From positions 5,888 to 47,494 of the forward strand of contig WELA01012816.1 in assembly GCA_009602735.1 (NCBI GenBank): 41,607 bases of DNA, read 5' to 3'. The notes beneath the pieces were generated by a model, which worked only from the letters and a program-made list of their open reading frames with translations, was not told the DNA's origin and did no database searches. Origin of the DNA: Mesotaenium endlicherianum (lineage: Eukaryota > Streptophyta > Zygnematophyceae > Zygnematales > Mesotaeniaceae). A program made the position numbers and the translations under genes. Every line of letters begins with the position of its first letter. Position 1 is the first letter of the stretch. Below, piece after piece: positions 8,797 to 19,065 of this stretch.

Positions 8797-11248
8797 ATGT
8801 CTCAACCATGCACTTCGTCTGGAGCAACGCTTGCTGGAATGAGGACGTCCACCGGAGCTTTAAGCGCTCGTCTTCCCCCTAGGGCAGTTGCTGCAAGGTC
8901 TGGTCCAGAGTGGGGCCATGTGGCCNACTGCAAGGTCTGGTCCAGAGTGGGACCATGTGGCCATCGTTGCGGAAGCCAAGTCCAAGAACTCATATCCGAA
9001 GGTGAAGTGCATTTATTGCCCTAGGGAGTTTACTGGTGGAGCCACGCGGATTCGTGGCCATTTCACGGGAGGCTGTAAGGATGTTAGTCAGTNAATGTTA
9101 GTGAGTGTGAGGAGGTTCCTGACAATGTTGTAGATCTCATGATTAGCCGTAGCAACAGTAGTGCTGGTTCTCTGTTGGGAACGCGACGTAGGAAGAGTGC
9201 CATGCAAGCTGCACGAAAGCGCGTGCATGAATGGGGTTTTGACGCTAGTGGCTCACCATGTGCAAGTGCTGGAGCGTCCCCCTCAGGAAGGGAGTCGAGT
9301 CAGACCTCTATAAATGAAATGTTCCAGAAGATGAATGCTGATGTTGTCCATGAGACTGTCGCTCGCTTCTTCTATGGTACTGGTTCATCATTCAATGTTG
9401 CTTGTAGTGAGTTCTTTAGGGACATGTTGGTTGCTGTCAGTAAGTACACCCAAGAAACGGGTGTTGTGTATGTCTCGATGAAGGATAAGCCTCTCGGAAG
9501 TACCTTACTAGATAAAGAGGTGCTGAAGATAGAGGCATGGGAGAATAAACAAAAGAAGGGACTCCCGCAGACAGGTTGTAGCATTGTAGCAGATGGGTGG
9601 ACCGATCCATGCGAGCACCCTCTTCTTAACGTGCTTATGGTTGTGGGAGGCACTGAGATGTTCATGGATGCTATCAACACTGAGGGTGAAAGGAAAACGG
9701 GTGACTACATCGGTAACCACCTGCTTGCAGCCGTGGAGAAGATAGGGGCCGAAAATGTCGTACAGCTTTGCACAGACTCTGCAGCTAACATTTTAGCTGG
9801 TTGTAATGTGGTTCGCGAGAAGCACCCGCACATATATTGGACGCCTTGTGCTGCTCACATTTTGGACCTGCTGTTGAAAGACATAGGAAAGATAAAAGAG
9901 CTCGAGGGCATAATTGATAGCTTCAAGCACTTGGTCCAATTTGTTGCAAACCACCACATGCCTCACGCTCTTTACCGTGAGCATGGGGCAAGGCTTGGAA
10001 ATAAATTGGAGTTGTTGAAGCCAGGGCCCACGAGGTTTGCTAGTAACTTCCTTTGCTTGCAAAGACTCATCGTTGTGAGGGATACCTTACAAGCTATGGT
10101 GTCTGAAAGAAGATGGTTTGAGTGGGCGGCAAAGAATGGTTGTGTAGGTGAGGCTACGGAGATTAGAGACCTAGTTCGCGACGATGAACTTTGGGAGCGA
10201 GTGAAGGTATGGATAGCTGTGTGTGAGNCGTGTGAGCCGATCGTAATTCTTCTTCGACTAGTCGACTCTCCACAACCTTCTCTCGGGAAGATGTGGGCTC
10301 GCATGAGTGCCATTAAAGAGCATGTGCTTGATGTTGAAGGACTCAAACCGACACAAAGAACCCAAGTTAAGAAGGACGTGAAGGCTCGCTGGGACCAACT
10401 TCACAGCCCCCTACATTATGCGGGTAAAAGTCTATTTTGATGTTGCTCACCTTTCTTGCTCGGCGGCTGCTGTTCTCTTGCATGCTTGTTATTGTGAGTT
10501 GATCATTGTTATTGTTATTGTGCTTGTTATTGTTATTGCTCTCTTTTTTGTGATGTGCATTGCGTTCTCATATACTGAGTGTGCTTCTTGACTTTGTTTG
10601 GCTACAGGCTACTATCTGGACCCCGAGTTCCAAGACCATGAATCTTGGGCAGTTGAGAAGTGTCTACTTACCGATTGGTCCAACGTGCGGAATACCCTTG
10701 TCGGAGGGAGTGTGCTTGATCGAGCGTTGGTGGATCGAGAGTTGGCACTCTACCGACAGAGCGGTGACATTTTTGGCGATGATGTTTGCAAGGCTAATAA
10801 GACTATGATGCCTGCTCACAAGTGGTGGGAAACATACGGAAGTCATTGTCCTAACCTTCAGCTTCTTGCTATGAGAATATTGTCACAACCTGGTTCAGCA
10901 GCTGCATGTGAGAGAAATTGGTCTGAGTACGGGTTTGTTCATAGTCCGATTCGCAATAGGCTGCTCCCTACTAGAGCAAAGAAGTTGGTGTACGTGCATT
11001 CTATGTTGAGACTTCAGGAGAAGAGCTTGGACTTCCTTGGACCAAGTGTTGGCGCCACTCCATGGGTTGAAGAAGCGGAGTTCTTGGAGACACCTGAAGA
11101 GGAGGGTCTCAATCTTGCCATGCATGCCTCGTTGAGTGAGGAACAGGAGATAGAGGTAGAGGATGAGGAGGTGGAGGAAGAGGAGGTGGAGGAGCGACCT
11201 AGTGTTTTAGCTCCAGGAAGAAGGAGGCCTAGAGAGATCGGTTACTAG
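8797..11248 (+). CDS. hAT-family transposase, two exons
   Basis: Exon 1 is 8797-10423 and exon 2 is 10608-11248. A GT-AG intron (10424-10607) splits a Gly codon, and joining gives the family's G-Y-Y-L-D-P motif. Start ATG 8797 follows an acceptor-like TTGCAG, so an untranslated first exon is possible. A BED-type zinc finger (CIYC ... RIRGHFTGGC) lies at about 9010-9075. The RNase H-like catalytic core spans about 9580-10330, and the C-terminal hAT dimerisation domain (WWETYG ... ERNWS ... RNRL) about 10820-11010. An acidic tail ends the protein. Known role: cut-and-paste transposition in the nucleus. Three single Ns (8926, 9093, 10228) lie between short duplicated sequences and break the frame; treating each pair as one copy keeps the frame open. 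TIRs and the 8-bp target duplication were not found. Confidence 0.85.
10424..10607 (+). other. Intron of the hAT transposase gene
   Basis: Donor G/GTAAAAG and acceptor GGCTACAG/GC, 184 bp, T-rich with TTATTG repeats. Removal restores a typical hAT reading frame across the junction. Confidence 0.8.
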
Positions 11249-11302
11249 ATGTGTCTGTCAGCTAACATATATGTAGTAGAGGTAGCATGTATTCTCACTC
11301 AC

Positions 11303-12203
11303 TTTCTTTTGGCTAAGTCACACTTCACTCTCTATAAAATTTGGCAATTATAAGTACTTCTTAGATCTTGTACACGCTTGTTCAGAGTTTGCATCTTCTT
11401 TACACTTCTTCATTAAAGCTTATTATACCTGATCAAAATGCAATGATATTGCTAAGCCTTCTTATTTTACTAATAAATAAGATAGGAAGTAAAAAAACAA
11501 TGCTCTGCCTAGCGGCTGTCTCAGTGTTGGACTTTTGGTCGATAAGTCAAATTTCACTCACTCTTAAAAGTAGAATATATAGGTACTTCTTGGTTCTTAT
11601 ACATGCTTGTTTAGAGTTTGAATCATCTTTGTACTTCTTCATTTAAGCTTATTGTACTCCATTAAGAAGCAATGATACTTCTAAGCTTCCTTATTGAACT
11701 AATAAAATAATTACAAAGTACAAAAATATGCTCTGCTAAGCAGTCCTCTTAGTGTTAGACTTTTTGTGAATAAGTCAATCACTCTTAAACGTAGCATTTA
11801 TAGGTACTTGTTGGTGATTATACATGCTTCTTAAGAGTTTGAATCTTCTTCACACTTGTTCATTGAAGCTTATTATACTTCATTAAGAAGCAAGGATACT
11901 ACTAAGCCTTCTTATTGAACTCATAAAATAGTTAGAAAGTACAGAAAACATGCTCTGCTAAGCGGCCCTCCCATGGTTAGACGTTTTGTCGAAATCAAAT
12001 TTCAGTCACTCTTAAATATGGCATATATAAGAACTTCTTATTTCTTACACATGCTTGTTAAGAGTTTGAATCATGTATACACCTCTTCCTTCAAGCTTAT
12101 TCTACTTGATAAAGTAGTAATGATAGTCCTGACTGTTCTTGTTCAACTAATACATCAGTTAGGAAGTACAAAAAACAGGTCTGCTAAGCGGCCCTCCCAG
12201 AAT
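11303..12203 (+). repeat. Four tandem AT-rich repeats of ~225 bp
   Basis: A satellite-like array. The landmark (G)CTCTGC(C)TAAGCGG recurs at about 11502, 11730, 11952 and 12179, giving periods of 228, 222 and 227. Each unit also repeats TTAAGCTTATT, CTTCTTATT and AGAGTTTGAATC. It lies just 3' of the hAT gene and may be its subterminal region or an independent satellite. Open frames here are short and not conserved between units. Confidence 0.88.
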
Positions 12204-12264
12204 TGGAACGATAAATGCCGTCGACATTATTCATGGACAACGGGTCATTTCATTGTCCAAACAA

Positions 12265-12525
12265 AAAATAGCTTACGTAAGAGTCAGCGTGTGGCAACGT
12301 GGTAAAGCATCGCTCCTTGCATACGGTGACGGGGGATCAAATCCGTTGGGTTGCGCCTGATACGTGAAGCGCACCATAATTCTTTCTTCTCAGTGGATAG
12401 TGAATGCTAACTACAATGCAACAAAGACCGGCCTGCCATAGAATCGTGCATGGCACTTCGGATAGCTCTCTAAACCCTGCACCTGGTGGCGGGAGTTCAA
12501 ACCCGACCGGTGACGCTCTGATGGT
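12265..12525 (+). repeat. Two tRNA-like (SINE-head-like) segments
   Basis: About 12272-12360 has an A-box-like TGGCAACGTGG and a B-box-like GGATCAAATCC roughly 50 nt apart. About 12448-12515 has TGGCACTTCGG and GTTCAAACCC at similar spacing. Neither folds convincingly as a full tRNA by eye, so these are tentative pol III promoter or SINE remnants. The rest of 12204-12710 shows nothing else I can name. Confidence 0.3.
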
Positions 12526-12709
12526 ATAGTTTGATCAAGTTTTCGCTAATCTTCGTTTCAAATCGGGCAGTTAAAAAATTCCGAAAGCGCACGGATTTTT
12601 TTTTTGCCATTTTGAACAAAACAAAAGTCTGACAAGATGTGGTATTTGTACACGTGCGATCGATATCAGACGTCGACGTCGTAGCCACTTGACGTCGACG
12701 CCGTCGTGA

Positions 12710-12806
12710 CTTGGCGTACTAAGCGAACTAGTCCTTTTTTATAACACCGTACTAAGCGAACTAGCGTACTAGTCGAACTAAGCGTACACGCGTACGGCGT
12801 AACCCT
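12710..12806 (+). repeat. Junction filler of shuffled short repeats
   Basis: CGTACTAAGCGAACTAG occurs twice, with further variants (CGTACTAGTCGAACTAAGCG) and GACGTCGACG motifs just before it. It abuts the point (~12806/12807) where element 2 homology stops abruptly inside RT. It looks like templated filler from error-prone end joining. Confidence 0.5.
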
Positions 12807-14308
12807 GCATATAAGTGATTCGTTTTTAGAGTGTCCAGGACTGTCTTTAAGTGTTCAGCGTGCTGAGCTTCATCTTTAGAGAAAATTAAAATATCATCCA
12901 GGAAAACTTGCACAAACTTATCCAAATAAGGTCTGAAAATGTCATTCATAGCACCCATGAAGATGGCAGGAGCATTAGTCAGTCCAAATGGCATCACGTT
13001 GAACTCATAGTGTCCATAACGTGTACGGAAGGCAGTCTTGTGTTCATCCCCCTCAGCGATTCTGATTTGATGATAACCACTCTTGAGATCTATCTTACTG
13101 AACACCTTAGCGCCAGACAGGGTATCAAGCAAGTCCTCGATTCTGGGTAAAGCATACTTGTTCTTTACTGTAATTCTGTTCAGGGCTCTGTAATCCACAC
13201 ACATCCGCATACTGCCATCCTTTTTCTTAACAAATAGGATAGGTGCGCCGTACGGTGATTTACTGGGAGAAATGTAACCATTTTCCTCCAGCTCTGCAAT
13301 CTGTGTTTTCAACTCCTCGCTCTCCAAATAAGACAAGCCATAAGTGCGTTGCCAGGGTGGCTGGCTACCAGGTAATAGATCAATCCTATGATCTACTTCC
13401 CTTTTAGGGGGTAGTCCTGGAGGCATGTTAAACACATCAGTGTACTGAGCAACAATTTTTGCAGCAGTAGGGTGCTCCGGAGGGCTTACCTTTTTCTCAA
13501 CCACTTCTTCAGGTTGAGGAGGTACCTCTCTTAGCAGCAGACAGAACATTCTGTCTTCCTTCTGGTTCCAGCTTTTGACGAACTCCATTGCATTCAGCAA
13601 CTTGCATCCTTCTGGAAGCCTCTTCTTTTCCTTCATTTGCCATCCACACAGGACAAGAGGAAGAGCACTGGTGGGTGCCAAGTCAGTCTGCCCATCACTG
13701 GCTCCTCTCACTTTAACTGTACCTCTGCTCCAACACACTTCAGCTTGATGTCTATTAAGCCAGGACCTGCCTAGCACGAGATCATAAAAGCCAGTGTTGA
13801 GTACCTCAAATGTAAGCGTTTCAGTTAGAACTGCAATGCCAGAACCTAACTGGACCTCAATAGGCTTGGTTATAACTCCTCCCGGGATACTTGAGGCATC
13901 TCCAAGGAATATTTTTCTATTCCCTTGGGTGACAGTAGGCAGCCTTAGCCGCTTAACTAAGTCCTTGTGAATAAAAGTATGTGACGCCCCTCCGTCAACA
14001 AATGCCCTCACCTTCCTACCTGCAATCATGCAATGCAGTAGGATAGGGGGGACTGTCTTTTCCTGACTTTCGCATTGTTCTCCTGACGTAGCAAAGAAAT
14101 GTTGGACATCAGGTGGAACAAGAGCATCCAGAGTGTGCACTCTCTGGACGTCTATATTACTGATGGTCTCCTTTATCTGTTTGTCAGGCATGCATAGTGA
14201 ATCCAGTTCAGCAGGACCCATAATACCTGCTACGAGGGCAGCTAGTGACGACTCACTATCTCTAGCATCCTCACAGTCAGTAGACTGGATTACTGACTGT
14301 TGCTGTCT
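12761..14308 (-). pseudogene. pol: Truncated pol of element 2: protease and partial RT
   Basis: Reached by -1 frameshift from gag; the first Met is at 14221. Protease has VDGGAS as in element 1. RT runs through MPFGLTNAP and FLDDILIFS, then leaves homology near 12807. The last ~15 residues are read from filler DNA. RNase H, integrase and chromodomain are absent. From the gag end through protease the protein is almost identical to element 1, but RT differs at several residues (for example [15 protein letters not shown] versus [15 protein letters not shown]). Confidence 0.9.
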
Positions 14309-15768
14309 TTTAAAGGCTGGTCTTTTCTCTCGACCTTAGGCAGGTGCTTGACCGGACACTGTTCTCTGTAGTGGCCTTTCTGCTGACAATGGTAGCAAGT
14401 AGATTTTGCTGAGGCTGGTCTCGGCTTAGTCCTACCACCACCCCTTCCATAGCCACCTCGAGAGGGACCACCTCTACCTCTAGACTGAATAGCATTGTAC
14501 TCATACTCATATTCATCACCCTGATTATCCTCAGCCTGGTCTCCTTCAACTGCATTGTAGGAACCGTGGGGCTTTTTGACAATCTTAGACACCAAAGCGT
14601 TACTCTGGCGCTTGTGATTGAACTGCTGCTGATCCCAGGCGTCAGCATCCTGGATCAAGTCAGCCAGTTTCTCATACTTTTTCTCAGCAAAATGACCAGA
14701 GACCTCGGATTTCAAGCCATACCTGAAGTATGCTATCCTATACCGTTCTGGCAAATCAGGCTGCTTCATCATGTTCTCTTGGAACTTTTGAGCAAACTCA
14801 GCAACTGAAGTGGTCTGCTTCAGTGTCAGGGAGATCATCGCATAGATAGCTTTCTCCTGCTGGTTGATGACATCAAACTTCTCATGCAACTTCTCGACAA
14901 ACTCTACCCACGTAGGGTCACCGAGTTGCCGAGCCTTACGCTCTTCCTTCCAGTAAAGCCACCAGTCTGCGGCACTGCCTTTCAGTAGCGCACCGGTGTG
15001 CCTGACCTTCTCGTAATCTTGCAGTTCTGGGTAGTTCTCCAGCCACTGCTCAACATCCGCGAGAAACTTGATCAGGTAATATTTTCTGTTTCCCTCAGGA
15101 TCATAGTCCTGGGGAGGTTTCGGCTTGGGCTTACTAGGCCCTCGGCCACCACCACTAGTGGTGTGAGACCCCAGTTGGTCTCTGTCCCGGAGTAGGGACA
15201 TTATGATTCTTTTGTCCTCCTGCTGGGACTGATACATGGTCGCCATTTGCGACTGCATCTGAACGAACAATGCTCCCAAGTCTACATTTTGGGGTGGTAG
15301 ATTAGCAAATGCAGCAGCAGCATTGGCATCTACTCGCTGAGTAGTGTCCTCAACAATCCCTCTTGCTCCTGCAGCAGCAATTCCTGCCGCATTCAGCCGG
15401 TCACGTATTTGACCTAGGGGTACATTGAGTTGTACGGCAGGAGGTGGGTTCAGAACATTGGCCCTTGATGCCATAAGTTCTTCAACAGTGCGCTCGTCAG
15501 CTGGCTGTCCTTCCCTCCTTTGTATATCTTCAGCGGCCTTTGCTACTTGTTCAGCTTCTAGTCTGGCTATCTCCTCCTCAGCTTGCTGAGCTGCGACTGA
15601 GGCAATAGCAGCTGCCTCATCTGCAGCCTCCCTAGCTGCAGTATCCGCTACTGCTTCCGAATAGGTACGGTTTCCCGCTACATGGCTTTCCGCCTGGTTT
15701 TCGACATTCTCGTTATCCTGGTTCTCCATGTCTCGGGAGTTGCTAGTTTGAGACCTTGTCCTTACCAT
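14290..15768 (-). CDS. gag: Gag of element 2, full length
   Basis: A 492-residue Gag that starts only ~35 nt from the LTR. The N-terminal ~100 residues are rich in Ala, Glu and Gln and probably coiled coil. The capsid-like domain is in the middle (about 210-340). A Gly/Arg-rich basic region and a single CCHC knuckle ([14 protein letters not shown]) sit near the end. It shows where the element 1 gag, cut by the window edge, should begin. No stops or frameshifts. Confidence 0.93.
   Translation of the reverse strand: MVRTRSQTSNSRDMENQDNENVENQAESHVAGNRTYSEAVADTAAREAADEAAAIASVAAQQAEEEIARLEAEQVAKAAEDIQRREGQPADERTVEELMASRANVLNPPPAVQLNVPLGQIRDRLNAAGIAAAGARGIVEDTTQRVDANAAAAFANLPPQNVDLGALFVQMQSQMATMYQSQQEDKRIIMSLLRDRDQLGSHTTSGGGRGPSKPKPKPPQDYDPEGNRKYYLIKFLADVEQWLENYPELQDYEKVRHTGALLKGSAADWWLYWKEERKARQLGDPTWVEFVEKLHEKFDVINQQEKAIYAMISLTLKQTTSVAEFAQKFQENMMKQPDLPERYRIAYFRYGLKSEVSGHFAEKKYEKLADLIQDADAWDQQQFNHKRQSNALVSKIVKKPHGSYNAVEGDQAEDNQGDEYEYEYNAIQSRGRGGPSRGGYGRGGGRTKPRPASAKSTCYHCQQKGHYREQCPVKHLPKVERKDQPLKDSNSQ
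14308..14314 (-). promoter_or_regulatory. -1 frameshift site of element 2
   Basis: TTTAAAA on the minus strand, in the same T TTA AAA register and with the same following gag stop as in element 1. Confidence 0.65.
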
Positions 15769-15787
15769 ACAAAGAAGACTGTGATAA

Positions 15788-15801
15788 CTGCTCCGATACC
15801 A
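15788..15801 (-). other. Primer binding site of element 2
   Basis: TGGTATCGGAGCAG, one base inside the 5' LTR. It is close to the plant tRNA-iMet complement TGGTATCAGAGC. Elements A/B use the identical 14-mer. Confidence 0.75.
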
Positions 15802-15802
15802 C

Positions 15803-16522
15803 TGAAATGAATCGACTTACCAAATAGGCGATTAACAATTAATAAAGATCTTTATATCAGCAAGTAATCTTTATGGTATTTCCGTTAACTAGTTAAACGG
15901 CAAAGGACAATACACTAGCAGGGAATAATACTCGTAAGTCAAATGCGAGTAAACTAGCATCAATAATGCAAATCAGTAAACTCATACATAAGCAAGGTTA
16001 GAAGACAGTGCGTATCAATGGCTTCTCGCCTTGGATTCAGATCTCTCTCAGTAAGCTGTACAAGAGAGTTGGCCTCGTTTCCGAATGCCGAACTCGAGAG
16101 CAATGCCTAGCATATGTACATGGAATGAGTTTACTGTTCAACGGTCAGTGCGATGGCACCGCCTACCCGGGAGTTAACCACGTTGGTAGGACCTCGGTTA
16201 ACCAAATCCACCGCCATCTCCCATCATCCCGAATAGCCATCCACCATAGGGATGTCATCTGGCCATTCATCTAGCATATCGTACTTAGGTGCATATCAAG
16301 GCAGTTCGCTGCTACCGAGTACGGAAGTCAGCTGGCTGTCAAAGAATGTGTCAGCAAGCTGACTTAAATGGACTTGAGCCTGCTGCTTCCGGCTGAGTCA
16401 TTAAACTGGTACTAAATATTAAGTCCAGCTGACTGATTAATAACTAGTGTTCAGCAGGCTGAACTAAATTAACTATTGTATTTAAGTGAATATTATATCT
16501 TCTAATATGCTGATTCATTACA
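15803..16522 (-). repeat. 5' LTR of element 2 (720 bp)
   Basis: Same ends and length as 7174-7893. The CAGC-NN-GCTG palindromes of U3 are kept. The outer flank is CTTCC (16523-16527). Its target-duplication partner is gone because the other end of the element is lost. Confidence 0.93.
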
Positions 16523-16870
16523 CTTCCTCAGACCTTTCGGATCACTCTCGATGAGAACGAGATTGCGCAGTTACGACAAGCCAAGCCTGGGCCACGCAAG
16601 ACATTTAGTTTTTCGCTGGAAAAGCTGAAAGCTCTGGTGGAACACCGGATTCAGCACATTCCTTGTCTTTCATTTGCTGATCTGCGTCTTACATACCCTT
16701 TCACGATTGAGGAAGCTAGACAGCAGCTGGACCTAGCTGAGAAAGGCGCGAACAGCGCTTCGCTGCCTACTAATTTCAGCACTGTGAGAGTGCAGAACAA
16801 GGATAGAGTTTTGACGTTTAAAACTGGGCCGCTCCCAACATCCTATTGGACACTGGCGCACAGCCGGTAA
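16523..16870 (+). pseudogene. N-terminal fragment of the element 3 polyprotein
   Basis: Open from the element 2 junction in one frame up to VRVQNKDRVLTFKTG. The protease then continues in the -1 frame from about 16826. The switch falls at a GGG run, so a lost G is the simplest cause; there is no in-register slippery heptamer. No recognised domain. Upstream Gag sequence is missing. Confidence 0.6.
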
Positions 16871-19065
16871 TCTTGGGAAAGCGAGCTGTGAAAGCTCTGG
16901 GATTGACGGCAAGGGACCTGAAAGAAAGTCCTTTCCAATTGAGGACTGCATCTGGGCAGATTTCAAAGTCTTGTGGAATCACCGGCAAGCCTGTGGAAAT
17001 CACAATAAACTTGGGGAAACTTGAGGAAGCGTCATTGCTCATAGAGTGTACAGTGACAGAGGCAGAAAACTATGATGTTCTATTGGGGACAGAAGCTCTG
17101 ATTCCCCTGGGTATGGTCATCGACCTGCGGAAGCAGAGGGTGACTTACCAGTCGACAGATCGGCAGCCGACAGGAGAAATTCCTGTAAAAATGGTTTGCT
17201 CTGGAGAAGCAAACTACGGACTGCTAGACTGCTGTGTGAATAACCAGTATCCAGACCATTATGACCTCATCATGCAACGCGAAGAGAAGATCTACACCAG
17301 CATCAACATGCCGACTCCCATGATTTGGCAACCTTGGATTATGGAGCAACTAGAAGCTGTGAGTAACAGGGACCGTGGCCCGCAAGAGCTGCTCCCAGTT
17401 CCTTATCCAGTTAAGACTGCTGCCAATTTGATGCCTGGAGTAGAACCATTGCCGCAAGGCATTGTGAGGATGGAAGATCCTTTTCGAAGGAGAGGAGTAG
17501 TAGTGCTGGAATTGTTCGCCGGACTTGGTACTGGAACCATCGCACTGATTCAGCGAGGTATCCAGGTATCCAAAGTGCTGTATGTGGACAATGATGAGAG
17601 TGTTTATACAGCATTTGAGGAGGTCATGAATCAGATGCGGCAAATGTACCATTTCAAGGCATTGGTGCCTACTAGTGTGGTGCGTCTTGCTGGAGGAAAC
17701 ATTCTCGATGTGAAGTTTGAGGACCTGTATGATCACAGGATTGACTGGATTTTTGCGGAATTCCCTTGTCAACCTTTCTCACAAGCTGGGAACAGGAGGG
17801 GATTCAATGACCCGCGAGCACAACACTGGGGAAGGATGGTGAAGATCATCAGTATGCTGGGGGAACGCCAGCATCACTACCCACCAGTGTTTGTGATTGA
17901 GAATGTACATCTAGGGATGGATAACAACCAGATGAAGCCAGGAGATCCATGGCTGGTTTTTGACTCCACCCTGGGTCATCATGTATTGATCAACGACGCC
18001 AGGCACGGAGGACTCTCACACCGGGCCAGACTATTATGGACCAACGGCATGTCCATTGAAATCCTGAGGGAGATGGAGGAGATTACGCGGCGCACGCCAA
18101 CGGCAGTATCTGCGGGAGAAGCACTGATGGTGGAAACCAAGCCAGTGATCAGGAGGGATTCCTACCCACAGTACGTCGTCAACGAGCCAGGCCGGCCGAG
18201 GGTGGTGCTGCCCACCTTCACAGCATACCCAGGATCACGCGCTTTCGTGAATGGAGGACCAGGAATAGTCAAAGATGTGCACGACAGAGAAGCTCAGTGG
18301 AGAGAGCCGACAGCTGAAGAGAAGGGAAGGTGCCTGGGGGTACCCAACTCCATTGCACAAGAAATTGTTGCAATGGTGGGACAGGACAACGCTGGGAAGA
18401 TATTCGGCAATATAATTGGACATCACTCCATGACGTGGTTGGTGGAGACGATTATGACTTGGCAACAGATGACGTTCTCTGACAAGCCTATGCCCAGGCC
18501 GAGGCCGGTAACGATTGGACTCTATGTGGTGCCAACCTCTGATCAGAGAGCTATCAGGGAAGCGTATCAGCGACAAAAAGAATATGGTGTTGAAAGAGAC
18601 GCAGCTGAGGCTGACAAAGATGAAACACTCAGAGAAACCAGAGTGGTGGATCTGACCAGGTGTCAAGACCTATTGACGCGAATTGACAATCGAATGGCGA
18701 CTCTACGCGACCCTCTGGAAAGAGAGCTGCGGAGGCTGCGAGAAGACGCAACCATGGAAGACCAGGCAACTGGTGCAGCAAACCCTTTGGTGAGCGCTGC
18801 AGTAAGCAAATCACAGGAGGTCCCAGCATCTGCAGAACGCTCCGGCCAAGTATTTGGGAGGATGCCGGAATGGGAGGAATATACCAGTTCTGAGTTACGA
18901 AACATGGCCCCAGACCAGGTCTTCGGGAGCCCATCCCCAGACGCGGTAACATCAAGAAATGAAGAACGCCAGTGCAATATTGGCGAATGGGGCCGAAGAA
19001 TGCAGTCAGAATTTAGGAAATTCTGTAGGGTCCGGAAAGACCATTTGCCTGGATGTGATTTTTGA
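16822..19065 (+). CDS. Retropepsin fused to C5-cytosine DNA methyltransferase
   Basis: The frame opens at 16822 and no ATG start is expected because this is an internal polyprotein segment; residues are counted from the TTG at 16846. Retropepsin: LLDTGAQPVILG at the start and NYDVLLGTEAL later, about residues 1-110. Methyltransferase about 218-545: SAM motif I VLELFAGLGTG (Phe 224), catalytic motif IV PCQPFSQAG with Cys 308, motif VI ENV with Glu 352, and HRARLLWTN near 393 resembling the DNMT3/DRM motif. A short target-recognition region and motif X-like GNIIGHHSMTWLVETI (~522-540) follow. Motifs run I to X, unlike the permuted plant DRM enzymes. All core residues are present. Predicted activity: transfer of methyl from SAM to cytosine C5. 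The C-terminal ~190 residues are linker. A T5 run at 19059-19063 ends the frame. Confidence 0.88.
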   Translation, partial: NWAAPNILLDTGAQPVILGKRAVKALGLTARDLKESPFQLRTASGQISKSCGITGKPVEITINLGKLEEASLLIECTVTEAENYDVLLGTEALIPLGMVIDLRKQRVTYQSTDRQPTGEIPVKMVCSGEANYGLLDCCVNNQYPDHYDLIMQREEKIYTSINMPTPMIWQPWIMEQLEAVSNRDRGPQELLPVPYPVKTAANLMPGVEPLPQGIVRMEDPFRRRGVVVLELFAGLGTGTIALIQRGIQVSKVLYVDNDESVYTAFEEVMNQMRQMYHFKALVPTSVVRLAGGNILDVKFEDLYDHRIDWIFAEFPCQPFSQAGNRRGFNDPRAQHWGRMVKIISMLGERQHHYPPVFVIENVHLGMDNNQMKPGDPWLVFDSTLGHHVLINDARHGGLSHRARLLWTNGMSIEILREMEEITRRTPTAVSAGEALMVETKPVIRRDSYPQYVVNEPGRPRVVLPTFTAYPGSRAFVNGGPGIVKDVHDREAQWREPTAEEKGRCLGVPNSIAQEIVAMVGQDNAGKIFGNIIGHHSMTWLVETIMTWQQMTFSDKPMPRPRPVTIGLYVVPTSDQRAIREAYQRQKEYGVERDAAEADKDETLRETRVVDLTRCQDLLTRIDNRMATLRDPLERELRRLREDATMEDQATGAANPLVSAAVSKSQEVPASAERSGQVFGRMPEWEEYTSSELRNMAPDQVFGSPSPDAVTSRNEERQCNIGEWGRRMQSEFRKFCRVRKDHLPGCDF

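Larger units (their letters stand above)
12807..16522 (-). mobile_element. Element 2: truncated copy of the element 1 family
   Basis: Minus strand, 5' to 3': LTR (16522-15803), PBS, gag, -1 site, protease and the first part of RT. Homology to element 1 ends near 12807, so the rest of pol, ORF3 and the 3' LTR are missing. Its 5' LTR sits directly inside the open frame of element 3, so it inserted there. Non-autonomous because RT is cut. Confidence 0.92.

Noticed and set aside
11368..12305. Short ORFs in the 225-bp satellite
   Set aside because: Not kept from unit to unit; AT-rich by-products.
12265..12525. True tRNA genes
   Set aside because: Only A- and B-box-like motifs. No clear acceptor stem or anticodon arm by eye.
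16815..16830. Programmed -1 frameshift at TTTAAAA in element 3
   Set aside because: The heptamer is read TTT AAA A, out of the slippery register, and a TAA in the -1 frame at 16819 precedes the overlap. A lost G in the GGG run fits better.
17500..18460. Methyltransferase as part of a bacterial restriction-modification system
   Set aside because: It is in frame with retropepsin upstream, followed by RT/integrase, and no restriction enzyme is nearby.
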